8,936 nucleotides of DNA from Patescibacteria group bacterium (GTDB lineage Bacteria > Patescibacteriota > Saccharimonadia > Saccharimonadales > Saccharimonadaceae), in assembly GCA_030917245.1 (NCBI GenBank), contig JAUPVA010000028.1, positions 1 through 8,936 of the forward strand, read 5' to 3'. The translations under genes were made by a program, and so were the position numbers. Below the pieces are notes generated by a model, which worked only from the letters and a program-made list of their open reading frames with translations, ran no database searches and was not told where the DNA came from. Of the stretch, positions 7,848 to 8,936 are shown one piece after another. The stretch's first letter is position 1. Every line of letters starts with the position of its first letter.

Positions 7848-8207
7848 ATGCCTGGCGGAACTAAACGACAGGTTGTACGAAATAACTGGGAGTATTGGGG
7901 CAGCAAAGGTATCATGACGACTCATATTCATTTCGAATTCGGAGTCGCTACAGCTATTGCAACGATGAAGTTTGACACACTCAGTTTCTCTGATGAGCTT
8001 GTCGCCGGACTTAAGCAAAAAGGATTTGAATCATTATTTAACGACGCGCTGGCTCGTATATCTCGAATGGAAATGTATGAAGAGTTCACGAAAAAAGGCT
8101 GGACGAGGCACTTGGCACGAGAGACAAAAGATGTACTAGTGCCTGAAATTATCCGAGTCGTGATGGCGGGCTGGCTGGCGGCTATTATAGAATCGGAGTC
8201 GATATGA
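7848..8207 (+). CDS. C-terminal part of the same phospholipase C / nuclease-like protein
   Basis: A 119-residue frame, in phase with the upstream half, opening at the first ATG after the in-frame TAA. It is probably not an independent gene: there is no ribosome binding site at the ATG, and the open frame extends six codons further upstream to the stop. It contains THIHFEFG, in which His26 and Glu30 form an H-x3-E pair like the last two zinc ligands of bacterial phospholipase C. The rest looks helical, with a hydrophobic IIRVVMAGWLAAII stretch at the end that is too short and mixed to call a membrane segment confidently. Its TGA overlaps the rsmD ATG by 4 bases, which keeps the operon organisation intact and argues that the whole region was a working gene until recently, or still is. 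Functional assignment is tentative. Confidence 0.65.
   Translation: MPGGTKRQVVRNNWEYWGSKGIMTTHIHFEFGVATAIATMKFDTLSFSDELVAGLKQKGFESLFNDALARISRMEMYEEFTKKGWTRHLARETKDVLVPEIIRVVMAGWLAAIIESESI
8195..8198 (+). promoter_or_regulatory. ribosome binding site of rsmD inside the preceding gene
   Basis: GGAG, 5 bases from the ATG at 8204. It gives rsmD its own initiation signal in addition to the ATGA overlap, so rsmD translation need not depend on ribosomes completing the interrupted gene upstream. Confidence 0.6.
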
Positions 8208-8746
8208 ACGTGCGAGTAATCTCCGGAAAATATGGAGGTAGAGTTCTTGACGCTCCCAGCCGCCGCTCAACCCATGCCATGAGCGAACGGGCAAGAAACG
8301 CATTGTTTAATAGCCTAGGCCAAGAGATGAGCGGTGCTAAAGTGCTCGATGCGTTTGCAGGATCTGGCTCGCTCGGTATCGAAGCCCTCAGTCGCGGAGC
8401 AGCGAGCGCTCTGTTTATTGAAAAGGACAGAGTTGCTGCAAAGATTATACAAAAGAACGTACACCTACTGGGTATCAGTGAGGCGAAAGTAATTGCAACA
8501 ACTGTATCGAACTGGTTGGATACGGCGGAAGTAGATGAGTTTGATGTTATTTTCGCTGATCCACCTTATCACGATACTCAGTTTTCCACAGTATCGAGGC
8601 TGCTAGGACTTCTCAAACCTGGAGCGCTTATGGTATTATCGCATCCAGGTAAGGGTGAGGTTCCTTCCAAGACCGGAGTTGTTGTGGTGGACAATCGTAG
8701 TTATGGAAACTTGAACCTCACTCTCTACCGCCGGGACACCGTATAA
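8204..8746 (+). CDS. rsmD: 16S rRNA (guanine(966)-N(2))-methyltransferase RsmD
   Basis: Methylates the exocyclic amine of G966 (E. coli numbering) in 16S rRNA using S-adenosylmethionine, on the small subunit or its assembly intermediate. The 180-residue length is typical. Seen: the N-terminal RVISGKYGGR that opens RsmD proteins; MSERARNALFNSL (26-38), matching the family's conserved R-x-x-LFN helix; the SAM-binding glycine motif DAFAGSGSLGIEALSRGA (49-66); the acidic end of the next strand FIEKD (71-75); and the catalytic DPPY (119-122) typical of N2-guanine and N6-adenine methyltransferases. The start is set by a GGAG site and overlaps the upstream TGA. It is the last gene of the plus-strand cluster, and its TAA stop sits in the loop of the terminator hairpin. 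Confidence 0.96.
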   Translation: MNVRVISGKYGGRVLDAPSRRSTHAMSERARNALFNSLGQEMSGAKVLDAFAGSGSLGIEALSRGAASALFIEKDRVAAKIIQKNVHLLGISEAKVIATTVSNWLDTAEVDEFDVIFADPPYHDTQFSTVSRLLGLLKPGALMVLSHPGKGEVPSKTGVVVVDNRSYGNLNLTLYRRDTV

Positions 8747-8757
8747 GGTGTCTTTTT
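8735..8757 (+). terminator. rho-independent terminator of the recG-rsmD operon
   Basis: The stem GACACC (8735-8740) pairs perfectly with GGTGTC (8747-8752) around the loop GTATAA, followed by five T. The rsmD stop codon occupies 8744-8746, inside the loop, so the terminator begins within the coding sequence. Confidence 0.8.
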
Positions 8758-8780
8758 GATCATATGAATCATGCAAAACA

Positions 8781-8807
8781 AAAAAAGTCAGCTACACTGA
8801 CTTTTTT
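8781..8807. terminator. bidirectional terminator between rsmD and tRNA-Leu
   Basis: The stem AAAAAAGTCAG (8781-8791) pairs over 11 bases with CTGACTTTTTT (8797-8807), with loop CTACA. A-tracts and T-tracts on both sides let it work in either direction. On the minus strand it starts 3 bases after the tRNA CCA end, so it mainly serves the tRNA and backs up the operon terminator on the plus strand. Confidence 0.85.
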
Positions 8808-8810
8808 ATT

Positions 8811-8895
8811 TGGTACGCGAGAGAGGACTTGAACCTCCACGCCCGAAGGCACTAGCTCCTAAGGCTAGCGTGTCTACCAATTCCACCACTCGCGC
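8811..8895 (-). tRNA. tRNA-Leu (anticodon UAG)
   Basis: An 85-base class II tRNA with CCA encoded at 8813-8811. Acceptor stem GCGCGAG pairs with CTCGCGT, with a terminal G-U pair and discriminator A as expected for leucine. The D arm contains the usual GGTAGAC. Anticodon stem CTAGC/GCTAG encloses the loop CTTAGGA, with anticodon TAG at 8861-8859, reading CUA and probably other CUN codons. The long variable arm has GCC-TTCG-GGC, and the T loop is TTCAAGT. The variable arm rules out most other identities. Confidence 0.96.
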
Positions 8896-8906
8896 TCGGT
8901 GTTATC

Positions 8907-8934
8907 ACTATAACAGATGTGACTCTGTAAACAA
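8907..8934 (-). promoter_or_regulatory. putative tRNA-Leu promoter
   Basis: On the minus strand, an extended -10 TGT followed by TATAGT (8912-8907), with a -35-like TTGTTT at 8934-8929 and a 16-base spacer. Transcription would start a few bases before the mature 5' end at 8895. The -10 lies within a small perfect inverted repeat, GTTAT and ATAAC separated by four bases (8901-8914). The window ends just beyond, so upstream elements cannot be judged. Confidence 0.5.
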
Positions 8935-8936
8935 AT

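Noticed and set aside
8747..8810. A small gene or RNA between rsmD and tRNA-Leu
   Set aside because: The interval is filled by two terminator structures and a short A/T-rich linker.

Overview
This is a contiguous, gene-dense bacterial window (about 8.9 kb, moderate GC) carrying housekeeping genes. It most likely comes from a small-genome lineage of the Candidate Phyla Radiation, and Saccharibacteria (TM7) is my best guess. That guess rests on protein style, not on any search: a tyrosyl-tRNA synthetase with a TIGN version of the HIGH motif, a RecG with a divergent end motif, an RsmD with a THAMSER-type N-terminus, and a penicillin-binding protein with a long, very basic cytoplasmic tail. UGA serves as a stop (phosphohexomutase gene and the 8207 gene), so the code looks standard rather than the UGA=Gly code of Gracilibacteria and Absconditabacteria.

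Layout. Minus strand, 2193 to 1: a class A penicillin-binding protein whose C-terminus runs off the left edge. Between 2194 and 2311 lies a compact divergent promoter region. Plus strand from 2312: tyrS, a phosphohexomutase (start 3578), recG, a zinc phospholipase C / P1 nuclease-like gene split by an in-frame TAA, and rsmD. The genes downstream of tyrS are tightly packed: a 4-base ATGA overlap joins the mutase to recG, 5 bases separate recG from the split gene, and another ATGA overlap leads into rsmD. They probably form one operon with a possible internal promoter just before the mutase. A terminator hairpin holding the rsmD stop codon in its loop closes the operon. A second, bidirectional terminator follows, and then a convergent minus-strand tRNA-Leu(UAG) with encoded CCA and its own promoter.

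The genes cover cell-wall synthesis (PBP), tRNA charging (TyrRS, tRNA-Leu), sugar-phosphate supply (mutase), replication-fork repair (RecG) and rRNA methylation (RsmD). They look like ordinary operon packing rather than one pathway.

The most interesting item is the gene between recG and rsmD. Read through its in-frame stop it forms a 271-codon frame whose His/Asp/Glu pattern fits the three-zinc site of the phospholipase C / S1-P1 nuclease fold. It has no signal peptide, and the stop falls between the first six predicted metal ligands and the last two. No CRISPR array, insertion sequence, prophage gene or T-box leader was seen.
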